Shown piece by piece: positions 1 to 7,445 of a stretch of 7,727 nt of DNA. Position 1 is the stretch's first letter, and every line of letters starts with the position of its first letter. Made by a program: the position numbers and the translations under genes. Below the pieces are notes generated by a model. The model searched no databases and was not told where the DNA came from. It saw nothing but the letters and a program-made list of their open reading frames with translations. The DNA is from JAGMDK01 sp023128695. Its GTDB lineage: Bacteria > Planctomycetota > Phycisphaerae > UBA1845 > Fen-1342. The DNA lies in assembly GCA_030628805.1 (NCBI GenBank), contig DAOVQG010000229.1, positions 1 to 7,727 on the forward strand, written 5' to 3'.

Positions 1-11
1 CCCTCCCGTGA

Positions 12-191
12 GAGCCTCGCCCTCCCGCTCGGCGTGTGTGCCACTGCTCTTGAGCAGTGTCTTTTCTGACCCGCGGTCGCTTGGGCACTGCTCAAGAGCA
101 ATGGCACGCATTCCGCGCCGCGGCTCAGCGGGAGCTTCGCCCTCCCGCTTACCCGCCCTCCCGCTCATCCGCCGCATCCCGCTCATCCGCC
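12..191. repeat. Cluster of short GC-rich repeats
   Basis: An 18-base motif, gagcYtcgccctcccgct, occurs at 12-29 and 132-149 with one difference. The second copy is a hairpin: agcgggag (127-134) pairs perfectly with ctcccgct (142-149) around a 7-base loop. The core cctcccgct recurs just downstream, and a 15-base unit (tcccgctcatccgcc) is repeated exactly at 159-173 and 177-191 with an 18-base period. A larger inverted repeat (35-110) lies between the two 18-base copies. No credible gene overlaps this stretch: the open frame across it (8-256) is low-complexity Ser/Pro/Arg. Dispersed extragenic repeats of REP type are the likeliest explanation; whether they recur in the genome cannot be seen here. 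Confidence 0.7.
35..110. repeat. Inverted repeat with self-palindromic arms
   Basis: The arms at 35-59 and 86-110 are 25 bases each and match in inverted orientation at 23 positions, around a 26-base spacer (60-85). The left arm also contains its own palindrome, cactgctc-tt-gagcagtg (42-59). The DNA or its transcript could therefore fold either as one long hairpin or as two small ones. There is no T-run after either arm, so an ordinary intrinsic terminator is unlikely. It resembles a paired REP or BIME-like extragenic element. Confidence 0.7.
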
Positions 192-307
192 CCACCCACC
201 CATCACTAATTATCGGTCGTTTTATTTGTCCCCTATTCCACGCCAGCCGCAACTGATTTGCGCCGACATTGTACAAAGGTCGGCCGCATCAACGCAGATG
301 CCACCCG

Positions 308-335
308 GCCGGCGGTGAGTATGTGCCCCGCCGGC
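308..335 (+). promoter_or_regulatory. Leader hairpin before pilT-like gene
   Basis: A perfect 8-bp GC stem, gccggcgg (308-315) with ccgccggc (328-335), closes a 12-base loop and ends 25 bases before the first ATG of the pilT-like gene. It is not followed by a T-run, so it does not look like a terminator. It could affect leader stability or ribosome access if it is transcribed. The rest of 192-360 is non-coding, with an AT-richer patch near 205-240 where a promoter may lie, but I see no convincing -35/-10 pair or sigma-54 site. Confidence 0.4.
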
Positions 336-360
336 AGCCCTTGAATTCGGATATCCTGTT

Positions 361-1536
361 ATGCTTGAAGTAGACGTAACTGCCATGGGGCCCGAGGCGA
401 TCGAGGAGGCTCTCGACCAGACCCGCGGCAATGGAGACGGTGAAGACGCGATGCCCTCCGCTGAATTGTTGGCTTTGCTGGAGGCCGCGGTCGAGCGCGG
501 CGCCTCCGACGTGCATCTGGTGCCCGGCTATCGGCCGACATTTCGCATCCATGGCCAACTCCGGTTGGCGGGCGAGCAGGTCCTCAATGCCCAAGAGACG
601 CAACAGATGGTCGCGTCGCTGATCCCTGAGCGTTCTCGGGATCTAATAGACGAAAGCAAAAACCTGGATTGCTCCGTCTCGCTCGTGCAAGCAGGGGTAC
701 CGTATCGTTTTCGAGCCAGCGTCTACCTCGCGCAGGGCGAGTGGTGCGGCTGCCTGCGGCACATCCCGAACGAAATCCCCTCATTCGAGTGGCTGGGCTT
801 CCCGGTGGAACTAGCCCAGCGCCTCGTTTCCAACGGTAACGGACTCGTCATCATCACCGGCGTCACGGGCTCGGGCAAAACCGCCACCCTGGCCGCGCTC
901 GTCAACTTATTGCGGCAGGATGCCATCAAGCGCGTGCTCACGGTCGAGGAGCCAATCGAGTACATCCACAGTTCCGGTAAGGGGGGCATTGTTACTCAGC
1001 GAGAGGTCGGGCGCGACGTGGACTCATTCGCCGACGGTCTCAAACACGGCCTGCGGCAGGATCCAGATGTCATTCTGGTCGGTGAGATTCGCGACCGGGA
1101 GACGGCGCAGATGGCACTTAGCGCGGCGGAAACCGGCCATCTCATCCTGACGACTCTGCACACGCGCGATGCGAAGGGTGCCCTGACGCGGCTGGTGGAC
1201 ATTTTCCCGCAGGAAGCCCAGGACGACATTCGGGGACAGCTCGCCATGAGCCTCCGCTCCGTCGTTTGCCAACATCTCTTGCCGGCCGCGGACGAGGGCG
1301 AGAAACGGGCGTTGGCCCTGGAAGTATTACATGTCAATCAACCGGTACAGGTGGCAATTAGGTCCGGAAAGATCGAATCCATCGAATCCGCCCTGCAAAC
1401 GGGCAAGCGTGACGGCATGATTTCGCTCGACGAGGACTTGCAACGGCTCGTCAAAAGTGGTATTATCAGCACTGAGGTGGCGCGCCGTTTCGCCAAAGAC
1501 CCGGCCTCGATCGTCCCATCTTCACAGGCGTGGTAG
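361..1536 (+). CDS. pilT: Type IV pilus retraction ATPase, PilT family
   Basis: A cytoplasmic hexameric ATPase of the PilT/GspE superfamily that powers type IV pilus retraction (twitching, surface sensing, DNA uptake). The N-terminal PAS-like domain has the family motif GASDVHL (residues 47-53). The RecA-like domain carries Walker A GVTGSGKT (167-174, Lys173), an acidic Asp-box-like segment VEEPIEY (195-201), Walker B ILVGE with Glu242, and a His box HLILTTLH (260-267). The C-terminal segment (about 338-383) closely follows PilT. Length is 391 residues, slightly above the usual 340-380. An in-frame ATG at 451 gives 361 residues and begins where known PilT proteins begin, so it may be the true start; neither start has a strong ribosome binding site. 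The retraction motif AIRNLIRE is degenerate here (PVQVAIRS, 328-335), so a PilU-like or other paralogue is possible. No other pilus gene is adjacent; the next gene starts 266 bases downstream. Confidence 0.92.
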   Translation: MLEVDVTAMGPEAIEEALDQTRGNGDGEDAMPSAELLALLEAAVERGASDVHLVPGYRPTFRIHGQLRLAGEQVLNAQETQQMVASLIPERSRDLIDESKNLDCSVSLVQAGVPYRFRASVYLAQGEWCGCLRHIPNEIPSFEWLGFPVELAQRLVSNGNGLVIITGVTGSGKTATLAALVNLLRQDAIKRVLTVEEPIEYIHSSGKGGIVTQREVGRDVDSFADGLKHGLRQDPDVILVGEIRDRETAQMALSAAETGHLILTTLHTRDAKGALTRLVDIFPQEAQDDIRGQLAMSLRSVVCQHLLPAADEGEKRALALEVLHVNQPVQVAIRSGKIESIESALQTGKRDGMISLDEDLQRLVKSGIISTEVARRFAKDPASIVPSSQAW

Positions 1537-1677
1537 TACGCCCAGCGTGACGCAGGACATTCTGGGAGCGGGGTAGAAGCAGGTAATCCTAAATTATCAG
1601 CGGTCGCGCCGAAACGTTCCTAGGTGTGTCCTCGTGGGTGTGATCTTGGTGCTGGAGATCTCGCCATTGCGCATCGG

Positions 1678-1697
1678 AGGGCAGTTTGCCTTTTTTC
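1678..1697 (+). terminator. Weak terminator-like hairpin, T-run
   Basis: In the gap after the pilT-like gene, ggca (1680-1683) pairs with tgcc (1687-1690) around a 3-base loop. A G-T and an A-T pair extend the stem, which is followed by six T. The stem is short and sits about 140 bases past the stop codon, so it may be chance. The rest of the gap 1537-1802 shows no repeat and no believable small gene. Confidence 0.25.
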
Positions 1698-1802
1698 TGC
1701 AGAAGGTTGCGCTGGTGATGCGCGCTCTTTTTGGAGTGGAGTGCGATTCGGAAGGATTGTCCGAAAGCGTTCCAGGAACAGGAACAAGAAGGGAAAGAAT
1801 CT

Positions 1803-3011
1803 ATGTTCTTCTTGGCTAGGCGTGCCTCTTGGAAGCGTGTCGCGGACATTGTTGCTTCAGTGTTGCTGGTTGCCTCGCTCGCGGGCTTCGCTGCCGGCGA
1901 GGAGGAAGGTGGAGAGGGAGGGGTCTTGCCCGATCCAAGCCAGAGCCCGGTCCTGATCACCCATGTTCACGAGTTGAATTTTGGAACAGATCACCAGACG
2001 CTGGCGCTCACCATCCAAAACATCGACTTGAACAGCGTCACATACACCATTTCCTCTGTCGATGGCTGGCTCACGATCGAGCCGGACGAAGCAGAACTGC
2101 TGCCGCTGGAAACCATCACGCTTGAGGTCACGGTTGACCGCGGCCCGCTCGTTACCGGTTCACATGTAACGTGTTTCGGCGTGCTGGCTCGCGAGTCCCT
2201 CCAGATCCGGGTCGATGTTCAGGTTGACAAGCCGGTGACGCAGCCGTTGATCGTCCCCTGGCTGGAGGCCTTAACAGCCGACGCGGATGAGATCAATCAT
2301 GCCGCGGCCGGGCTCCAGATCTGGCGCCGCGTGACCGACACGGCCGTGGTGTCCACGTCGCCGGAAAAGGCATACTTGTACCCCCAGTTGGCAGCGCTGG
2401 TCCCCGACATGGATATCATTCCCGGGCTCACCACCTCGTGCCGCCTCGGCTATACCGGCTTCGATTCGCTCGAAGGCTGGATGTTGCTGAGCGCGGACGT
2501 GGCCGAGGTGGCCGCTGCCGCCGGGGAGTCATTCGTGCTTCTTGAGAATGAACTGGCGTTGCGGGCGTACTTAAATGGGGAGTGCGAGATCGACTTTGAA
2601 CAGTTACGGACAGGCCTCTCGTATCTGCCGCCCGATGTGAAGATCATCTGGTACCCGTCCCTGGCCTGGGGCACCCCGTCGGCCGTGCACCGATCCCGTG
2701 CGCTTTGCGAAGTAGTCGAGGAGGAGTTGAGCTGCCGGTTCGTCGATCACAGTTACGCTGGCCCCCCCACTTCGTCGGAGCCGCTGATGGAACTGTTTCG
2801 GGCGATGCTGGAGTCGCTGGCCTCCCAGCCGCCCCTGCCCATTATTTATTTCGGGTGTTGGAATTACTGCTACTGGGAATACGATCAGGTGCATCAGATA
2901 ATGGAGGCCCTAGAGGGGCGCCCGGATGCCCTGTTCTACCCCGGAAGCGCGCGCTGGATCGAGGCCGCCGAAGAAATCGCGAACCTGCTATCGCAGAATC
3001 CCGGCGGCTGA
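1803..3011 (+). CDS. Secreted BACON-like Ig-domain protein, unknown function
   Basis: I do not recognise the whole protein. With the start at 1803 it has 402 residues and begins with a clear signal peptide: basic residues 6-12, a hydrophobic core at about 14-31 and likely cleavage near Gly32, before an acidic Glu/Gly linker (33-40). An open frame extends up to 1731, but 1803 places the signal peptide first and follows an agggA-type site 8 bases upstream. Residues about 53-142 match the pattern of a BACON-like Ig domain: LNFG, LTIQN, then WLTIEPDEAEL, then VTVDRGPLVTGSH and a final strand. These domains usually support binding or spacing in exported proteins. Residues 150-398 form a separate domain with LLENE (246-250), IIWYPS (281-286) and an aromatic, Cys-bearing patch GCWNYCYWEY (351-360). 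The alternating strands and helices could be a TIM-barrel glycosidase-like fold, but that is a guess. Seven Cys lie in the mature part. recQ starts 61 bases downstream on the same strand. Confidence 0.85.
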   Translation: MFFLARRASWKRVADIVASVLLVASLAGFAAGEEEGGEGGVLPDPSQSPVLITHVHELNFGTDHQTLALTIQNIDLNSVTYTISSVDGWLTIEPDEAELLPLETITLEVTVDRGPLVTGSHVTCFGVLARESLQIRVDVQVDKPVTQPLIVPWLEALTADADEINHAAAGLQIWRRVTDTAVVSTSPEKAYLYPQLAALVPDMDIIPGLTTSCRLGYTGFDSLEGWMLLSADVAEVAAAAGESFVLLENELALRAYLNGECEIDFEQLRTGLSYLPPDVKIIWYPSLAWGTPSAVHRSRALCEVVEEELSCRFVDHSYAGPPTSSEPLMELFRAMLESLASQPPLPIIYFGCWNYCYWEYDQVHQIMEALEGRPDALFYPGSARWIEAAEEIANLLSQNPGG

Positions 3012-3072
3012 TCAGAACCTATCCCGTAACCTGTTGTGGCAGCGGGGACCTGAAGACGTTAGCATTTTGCTT

Positions 3073-4959
3073 ATGAGTGTCGTTGCCGACGCCCAATCTG
3101 CCACTTTGTCGGCTATTCTTGCGGCCGTTCACCACTATTGGGGCTACGATGAGTTGCGTCCGCTGCAAGCAGAGGCCATCCAGGCCGGATTGCAGCGACG
3201 TGATTCGCTCGTGGTCTTGCCGACCGGGGGCGGCAAGTCACTTTGTTATCAGGTGCCGCCCGCGCTCGCCGGCCGCACGGACGTGGTGGTCTCGCCGCTG
3301 ATTTCGCTGATGAAAGACCAGGTCGACGGCCTGCGGCAGTGCGGCTACCCGGCGGTGGCCCTACACAGCGGGCTGCCGGCCATCTTCCAGCGGGAGATTG
3401 AAAAGGAAATCCGTGCCGGTCGCCCGCACTTGGTCTTCGTAGCGCCGGAACGGCTCCTCTCGCCAGGCTTCGTGGAGCTGCTCGAACGCCTATCCGTCCG
3501 CGCTTTTGCGATTGACGAGGCCCACTGCATCAGTCATTGGGGGCACGATTTCCGCCCGGAGTACCGCCGACTCGCCGTGCTCAAGCAGCGTTATCCAAAG
3601 GCCAGCATTCACGCCTACACCGCGACGGCCACCGAACGCGTCCGGCAGGATATCGTGGCACAGTTGCAACTCGAGCAGCCGACGACGCTGGTCGGTATAT
3701 TCGATCGGCCCAATCTGATCTATCGCGTGATCCCGCGGATCGATTCGGATCGGCAGATTCTTGAAGTAATCGAGCGGCACCGCGGCCAGGCCGTCATCGT
3801 GTACTGCATCACGCGCAAGGATACCGAGCATCTGGCCACGTGGCTGCAAGCCGCCGGCGCCCGAGCCGCCTGTTACCACGCGGGGCTGGGGGCGGAGTTG
3901 CGACGGACGACGCAGGAGCGTTTTGCCCGTGAGGAAATCGACGTGGTAGTCGCCACCGTGGCCTTTGGCATGGGGATCGACCGCAGTGACGTCCGTTGTG
4001 TCGTCCACGCCGCCTTACCCAAGTCGCTGGAGCATTACCAACAGGAAACGGGCCGAGCCGGCCGGGACGGGCTCGAAGCGGAATGCGTGCTGTTTTATTC
4101 GCCCGCGGATGCCCTGCGGTGGGAGGCGCTGATCCGCAGGAGTGCTGAAGACGCGCAGCGCTCGGAGGAGGTCATCGCGGCCGGGCTCGAGCTGCTGGGG
4201 CACATCCGGGCCTATGCAGCCGGACTCGTTTGCCGCCACAAAGTGCTTTCGGAGCACTTCGGGCAGCCGTACGAGAAGCCCAATTGCGAGGCCTGTGACG
4301 TTTGTTTGGACGAAGGCGAAGTCGATCAAGAGGCCACCGTGATCGCCCAGAAGATCCTTTCGTGCGTGGCCCGGGTGGAGCAGCGTTTCGGCGTCGGGCA
4401 TGTGGTCAAAGTGCTAACCGGCTCGAATGACAAGCAGGTCCGCTCCTTCGGCCACGACCGGCTCAGCACCTTCGGCTTGCTCAAGGACCTCGACGCGAAG
4501 AAGCTGATGAACCTGGTGTATCAGCTCATCGAACAGGGCGTGCTCAACCGCACCCACTCCGACCGCCCGATCCTCAAGCTCAACGCCGCCTCGTGGGAGG
4601 TGATGCGCGGCGAGCGGCACGTACGTTTGGTGCTGCCCAAGCAGCGGGTCGTGAAGGCGACCAAGATTCAAGCTGAGTCGTGGGAGGATGTCGATCGCGG
4701 CTTGTTCGAGAGCCTGCGTGAGCTGCGGCGGACGATCGCGGTCGAGCGCGGCGTCCCGGCCTATATTATTTTCGGCGACGCCGCCCTGCGTGACATGGCC
4801 CGCCGCCGGCCGCGGACGCCCGAGGAATTCCTGGCCGTGCACGGCGTCGGCGAGACCAAGCTCAAGAGTTTCGGGGCCCGGTTCCTGGACCACATCAAAG
4901 CCTATCTCGGCGCGAACTCAAGACAGTCGTCTGCCGACTCGAATGTGGTTGGAAATTGA
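3073..4959 (+). CDS. recQ: ATP-dependent DNA helicase RecQ
   Basis: A 3'-5' superfamily 2 DNA helicase that unwinds forks, gaps and recombination intermediates in the cytoplasm. It has 628 residues (E. coli RecQ has about 609) and every expected part. These are motif 0 (YWGYDELRPLQ, 22-32), motif I TGGGKS (51-56, Lys55), motif II DEAH (148-151) followed by the aromatic-rich loop HCISHWGHDFRPEY (151-164), motif III TATAT (183-187), motif V around 291-312 and motif VI QETGRAGRDG (324-333). Zinc ligands are Cys387, Cys405, Cys408 and Cys411. An RQC winged-helix domain (about 420-520, with RFGVGHVV and SFGHD) and an HRDC domain (about 540-612) follow. The frame is open upstream to 2926, overlapping the previous gene, but homology begins at the Met encoded at 3073. 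No strong ribosome binding site is visible. It may be co-transcribed with the upstream secreted-protein gene, although no functional link is apparent. It ends 54 bases before the convergent peptidase gene. Confidence 0.97.
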   Translation: MSVVADAQSATLSAILAAVHHYWGYDELRPLQAEAIQAGLQRRDSLVVLPTGGGKSLCYQVPPALAGRTDVVVSPLISLMKDQVDGLRQCGYPAVALHSGLPAIFQREIEKEIRAGRPHLVFVAPERLLSPGFVELLERLSVRAFAIDEAHCISHWGHDFRPEYRRLAVLKQRYPKASIHAYTATATERVRQDIVAQLQLEQPTTLVGIFDRPNLIYRVIPRIDSDRQILEVIERHRGQAVIVYCITRKDTEHLATWLQAAGARAACYHAGLGAELRRTTQERFAREEIDVVVATVAFGMGIDRSDVRCVVHAALPKSLEHYQQETGRAGRDGLEAECVLFYSPADALRWEALIRRSAEDAQRSEEVIAAGLELLGHIRAYAAGLVCRHKVLSEHFGQPYEKPNCEACDVCLDEGEVDQEATVIAQKILSCVARVEQRFGVGHVVKVLTGSNDKQVRSFGHDRLSTFGLLKDLDAKKLMNLVYQLIEQGVLNRTHSDRPILKLNAASWEVMRGERHVRLVLPKQRVVKATKIQAESWEDVDRGLFESLRELRRTIAVERGVPAYIIFGDAALRDMARRRPRTPEEFLAVHGVGETKLKSFGARFLDHIKAYLGANSRQSSADSNVVGN

Positions 4960-4961
4960 AC

Positions 4962-4988
4962 CACGAAGGGCACGAAGAACACGAAGAG
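4962..4988. repeat. Three tandem copies of cacgaagRR
   Basis: Three adjacent 9-base units read cacgaaggg, cacgaagaa and cacgaagag. They fill half of the 54-base gap between the convergent stop codons of recQ and the peptidase gene. I see no stem with a T-run here, so no clear bidirectional terminator. Short arrays of this cacgaag type are, as I recall, common between genes in Planctomycetota and Verrucomicrobiota; that is memory, not a search. Confidence 0.75.
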
Positions 4989-5013
4989 TAGGCAACCGGT
5001 TTTCTGCTGCCCT

Positions 5014-7242
5014 CTATCTATGCATTTGTCGCCGGTCTTGCTCGTTTCTTGCTTCGTTCAACATTACAGGCATCGTTGACGCCGGCTGCGTCTGGGCGGC
5101 TTGGTCGAAGACGCCGAGTTGCCACATGAAGAAGGTCCAGAGGTCGACCTGGTCGTCGATGTACTTAGAGAGCGGTTTGGCGGCGTTGGCGTGGCCGGCT
5201 TGGGATTCTACCCAGAGCAGGATGGGGGAATCCGAGACGGTCGCGGACTGCATCCGGGCGGCCATCTTGCGGGCGTGTAGCGGATCGACCCGCGAGTCGC
5301 CGGCGGCGGTGAGGAACAGCGCCGCCGGGTAGGCCACGCCCGCCGTGACGTGGTGGTAGGGCGAATAGGCGTGGAGGAACTTGAACTGCTCGGGATCCTC
5401 GGCCGTGCCGTACTCGGGGATCCAGAAGCGGGCCAGGGCGAACTTGTGATAGCGGATCATGTCGAGCAGCGGGACCGCGCAGACCACGGCCCGGAACAGG
5501 TCCGGCCGCTGCACCAGCATGGCCCCCGTCAGCAGCCCGCCGTTGCTGCCACCGACGGCTCCGAGCCGCTCCGGGCTGGTATACCCGTCGGCGATCAGCT
5601 TTTCAGCGGCAGCGATGAAATCGTCGAAGCAGTTCTGTTTCTTTTCGAGCCGGCCGGCCAGATGCCAATCCTGACCGAACTCGCCCCCGCCGCGGATGTT
5701 CGCGACCGCCCAGACCCCGCCGTGGTCGAGCCAGGGCAGGCAGTCGCGCTCGAAGGTCGGCTTCAGGCTGATGTTGAAGCCGCCGTAGCCGTGCAGGATG
5801 GCGGGATTGCGGCCGTCGAGCTCCAGGCCCTTCTTATGGGTGACGAACATCGGCACACGGGTGCCGTCCTGGGAGTTGAACCAGACCTGCCGGGTTTCGT
5901 ACTGCTCGAGATCGGCGTCAACCGCCATTCGGTCGAGCACGTTCATTGTGTGTTCCCGCAGGTCGTAATGGAACACCACCGGCGGATGGGCGAACGACTC
6001 GAAGCGGAAGAACAGCTCGCTGCGATCCGGGCGGCCGTTGATGTCGCGGACGCTGCCGAGCGTGGGCAGCTCGATTTCCTTGATCAGCTTGCCGTCGGAC
6101 TCGTAGATCAGCAGGCGTGAATAGGCATTTTCCATGACGTGGACAACGAGCTTGCCGTCCGCGAGCGCGAAGTCGTGGATCACGCCGTTCTGCTCGGGGA
6201 TCACGTCCTGCCAGTTCTCCGGCGCAGATCCGCTCACGTCGGCGACAACGATGCGGTAGCGCGGCGCCTCGTGGTTCGTGTGGATGAATAGCCGCTCGCC
6301 GAGCGCGTCGGCGTCGAACAGCCCGTTCAGACCGACGGCGACCGGGCGGAAGTCCGGCGTGCCCATCTTGCGGACGTACAGGTCGTTCCGGGCATAGCCG
6401 AACGAGACGGATAGGAATTGATAGCGGTTGTCGGACGAGTTGCTGACCTCAGCCGGCACCTCCTTCGGCTGACCCGCGCCCCAGATTTTGGGATCATCGT
6501 TCCAGTCGCTCCCATTTACTACCAAGCCGAGCTTGTGGTAGTAAATGTGGCGGTAATAGTGTTCGTCGCCGGCGGGGACCGTGCCGGGCGCGGGGTAGCG
6601 GGTGTAGGTGAAGCCGCCGCCGTCGGCGTCCCACGCCAGCGCGGCGTGACGTGTGTGGGGGATGACCAAGTCGAGGTTGGCACCCGTCTTCACGTCCCGC
6701 AGGTACAGCGTGCTCATTTCCGAGCCGCCGGTGGATTTGCCGTATGCGAGCAGCGCGCCGTCCGGCGAGGGATACCACCAGTCCAGCGAGACGGTCCCGT
6801 CCGCACTGAACTCGTTGGGATCGAGCACGACCCGCGGCTCGGCCGTTAGGCTGCCCTCACGGACGTACAGCACGGCGCGATTTTGCAGCCCGTTGCGCTT
6901 CAGGAAGAAAAACCGGTCGCCGAAGATTTTGGGTGCTGAGCAGACATTGACGGCGTGCAGCTCCCGGAGCTGTTTTTTGAGTTGAGCGCGTTGGTCCTCG
7001 AAGCGGTCCAGCAGGCGGCGGGTAAGCCGGTTCTGCTCCGTGGTCCAGGCCTGGACCTCGGCATCGTTCCCGTCTTCCAGCCAGCGATAGGGGTCTACAA
7101 TGGTCTCGCCGTGCAACTCCTCCATGACGGGCCGGCTGGGCGTGGGAGGGTAGTCGGGGGGCTGCGCGGCAACGGAAGCTGCCCAAGTCAACGCCCCCAG
7201 GAGCAATAGGCCAAGTCGAACCTGCCGGAGCGTGCCGGGCAT
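5014..7242 (-). CDS. Secreted prolyl oligopeptidase, S9A family
   Basis: A serine peptidase that cleaves short peptides after proline. The 742-residue protein begins with a signal peptide (hydrophobic 10-22, likely cleavage VAA|Q after residue 26), so it probably works outside the cytoplasm. The mature N-terminus has the family motif DPYRWLED (50-57). A beta-propeller of about 380 residues covers the active site and limits substrate size. The alpha/beta-hydrolase domain contains HGYGGFN (484-490, Tyr486 at the family's oxyanion position), NIRGGGEFG (515-523), the nucleophile Ser566 in GGSNGG, Asp649 and substrate-binding Arg651 in DSRVDPLH, and His684 in AGHANAAKP. The triad is therefore complete. 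The start at 7242 is chosen over an in-frame ATG at 7290 because AGGAG lies 7 bases before it and the signal peptide then begins directly. About 30 polar residues trail the fold. It stands alone, convergent with recQ; two dyads upstream (7335-7350, 7389-7421) may control it. Confidence 0.97.
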   Translation of the reverse strand: MPGTLRQVRLGLLLLGALTWAASVAAQPPDYPPTPSRPVMEELHGETIVDPYRWLEDGNDAEVQAWTTEQNRLTRRLLDRFEDQRAQLKKQLRELHAVNVCSAPKIFGDRFFFLKRNGLQNRAVLYVREGSLTAEPRVVLDPNEFSADGTVSLDWWYPSPDGALLAYGKSTGGSEMSTLYLRDVKTGANLDLVIPHTRHAALAWDADGGGFTYTRYPAPGTVPAGDEHYYRHIYYHKLGLVVNGSDWNDDPKIWGAGQPKEVPAEVSNSSDNRYQFLSVSFGYARNDLYVRKMGTPDFRPVAVGLNGLFDADALGERLFIHTNHEAPRYRIVVADVSGSAPENWQDVIPEQNGVIHDFALADGKLVVHVMENAYSRLLIYESDGKLIKEIELPTLGSVRDINGRPDRSELFFRFESFAHPPVVFHYDLREHTMNVLDRMAVDADLEQYETRQVWFNSQDGTRVPMFVTHKKGLELDGRNPAILHGYGGFNISLKPTFERDCLPWLDHGGVWAVANIRGGGEFGQDWHLAGRLEKKQNCFDDFIAAAEKLIADGYTSPERLGAVGGSNGGLLTGAMLVQRPDLFRAVVCAVPLLDMIRYHKFALARFWIPEYGTAEDPEQFKFLHAYSPYHHVTAGVAYPAALFLTAAGDSRVDPLHARKMAARMQSATVSDSPILLWVESQAGHANAAKPLSKYIDDQVDLWTFFMWQLGVFDQAAQTQPASTMPVMLNEARNEQDRRQMHR

Positions 7243-7248
7243 CGTTAT

Positions 7249-7255
7249 TCTCCTG
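7249..7255 (-). promoter_or_regulatory. Ribosome binding site of peptidase gene
   Basis: On the minus strand CAGGAGA lies 7 bases before the ATG at 7242. It is the strongest Shine-Dalgarno site in the window and it decides the start against the upstream in-frame ATG at 7290. Confidence 0.75.
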
Positions 7256-7334
7256 AACCGGTTCGGCAGGGGCCGCGCCGGAGTTCTCACACGTGTTGGA
7301 GACTTGGCGGGGACCGCAACCCGCTCGCCATATC

Positions 7335-7350
7335 TGACGGTATACCGTCA
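7335..7350. promoter_or_regulatory. Perfect 16-bp palindrome, candidate operator
   Basis: TGACGGTATACCGTCA is an exact palindrome with no spacer, 93 bases before the start of the peptidase gene. A dyad of this size is typical of a binding site for a dimeric regulator. On the minus strand it overlaps a TTGACG hexamer that could be a -35 box, but I find no matching -10 at proper spacing. The regulator is unknown. Confidence 0.45.
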
Positions 7351-7388
7351 ACATGAGATAGGATATCCGCTCTGGCGGCGGATTCACA

Positions 7389-7421
7389 GATGCAAATGTA
7401 GTTTCCCACGCTGTTTGCATC
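7389..7421. promoter_or_regulatory. Second dyad upstream of peptidase gene
   Basis: gatgcaaa (7389-7396) and tttgcatc (7414-7421) are perfect inverted repeats separated by 17 bases. This could be a two-half-site operator or a short hairpin. An 8-base match of this kind can occur by chance, so support is limited. Confidence 0.3.
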
Positions 7422-7445
7422 GTATCCAGTGCTCTGTCACGCATC

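Noticed and set aside
102..116. Possible sigma-54 promoter (tggcac element)
   Set aside because: The -12 half is CCGC instead of TTGC, and the element is part of the inverted repeat at 35-110.
8..256. 82-codon open frame at the left edge
   Set aside because: It runs through short palindromic repeats and encodes low-complexity Ser/Pro/Arg sequence with no ribosome binding site.
1634..1819. Possible 61-residue protein between the pilT-like gene and the secreted-protein gene
   Set aside because: There is no ribosome binding site, it overlaps the next gene's start, and it has no recognisable pattern.
4414..4893. 159-codon minus-strand frame inside recQ
   Set aside because: It is antisense to the RQC and HRDC domains of an intact recQ.
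5350..6120. 256-codon open frame on the plus strand
   Set aside because: It lies wholly antisense to the prolyl oligopeptidase gene, whose catalytic residues are intact. Its Val/Glu/Asp-rich composition is typical of the antisense of a GC-rich gene.
6857..7444. 195-codon minus-strand frame overlapping the peptidase start
   Set aside because: It overlaps the real gene in another frame, has no domain-like features, and its Pro/Ala/Arg-rich sequence looks like an out-of-frame reading.
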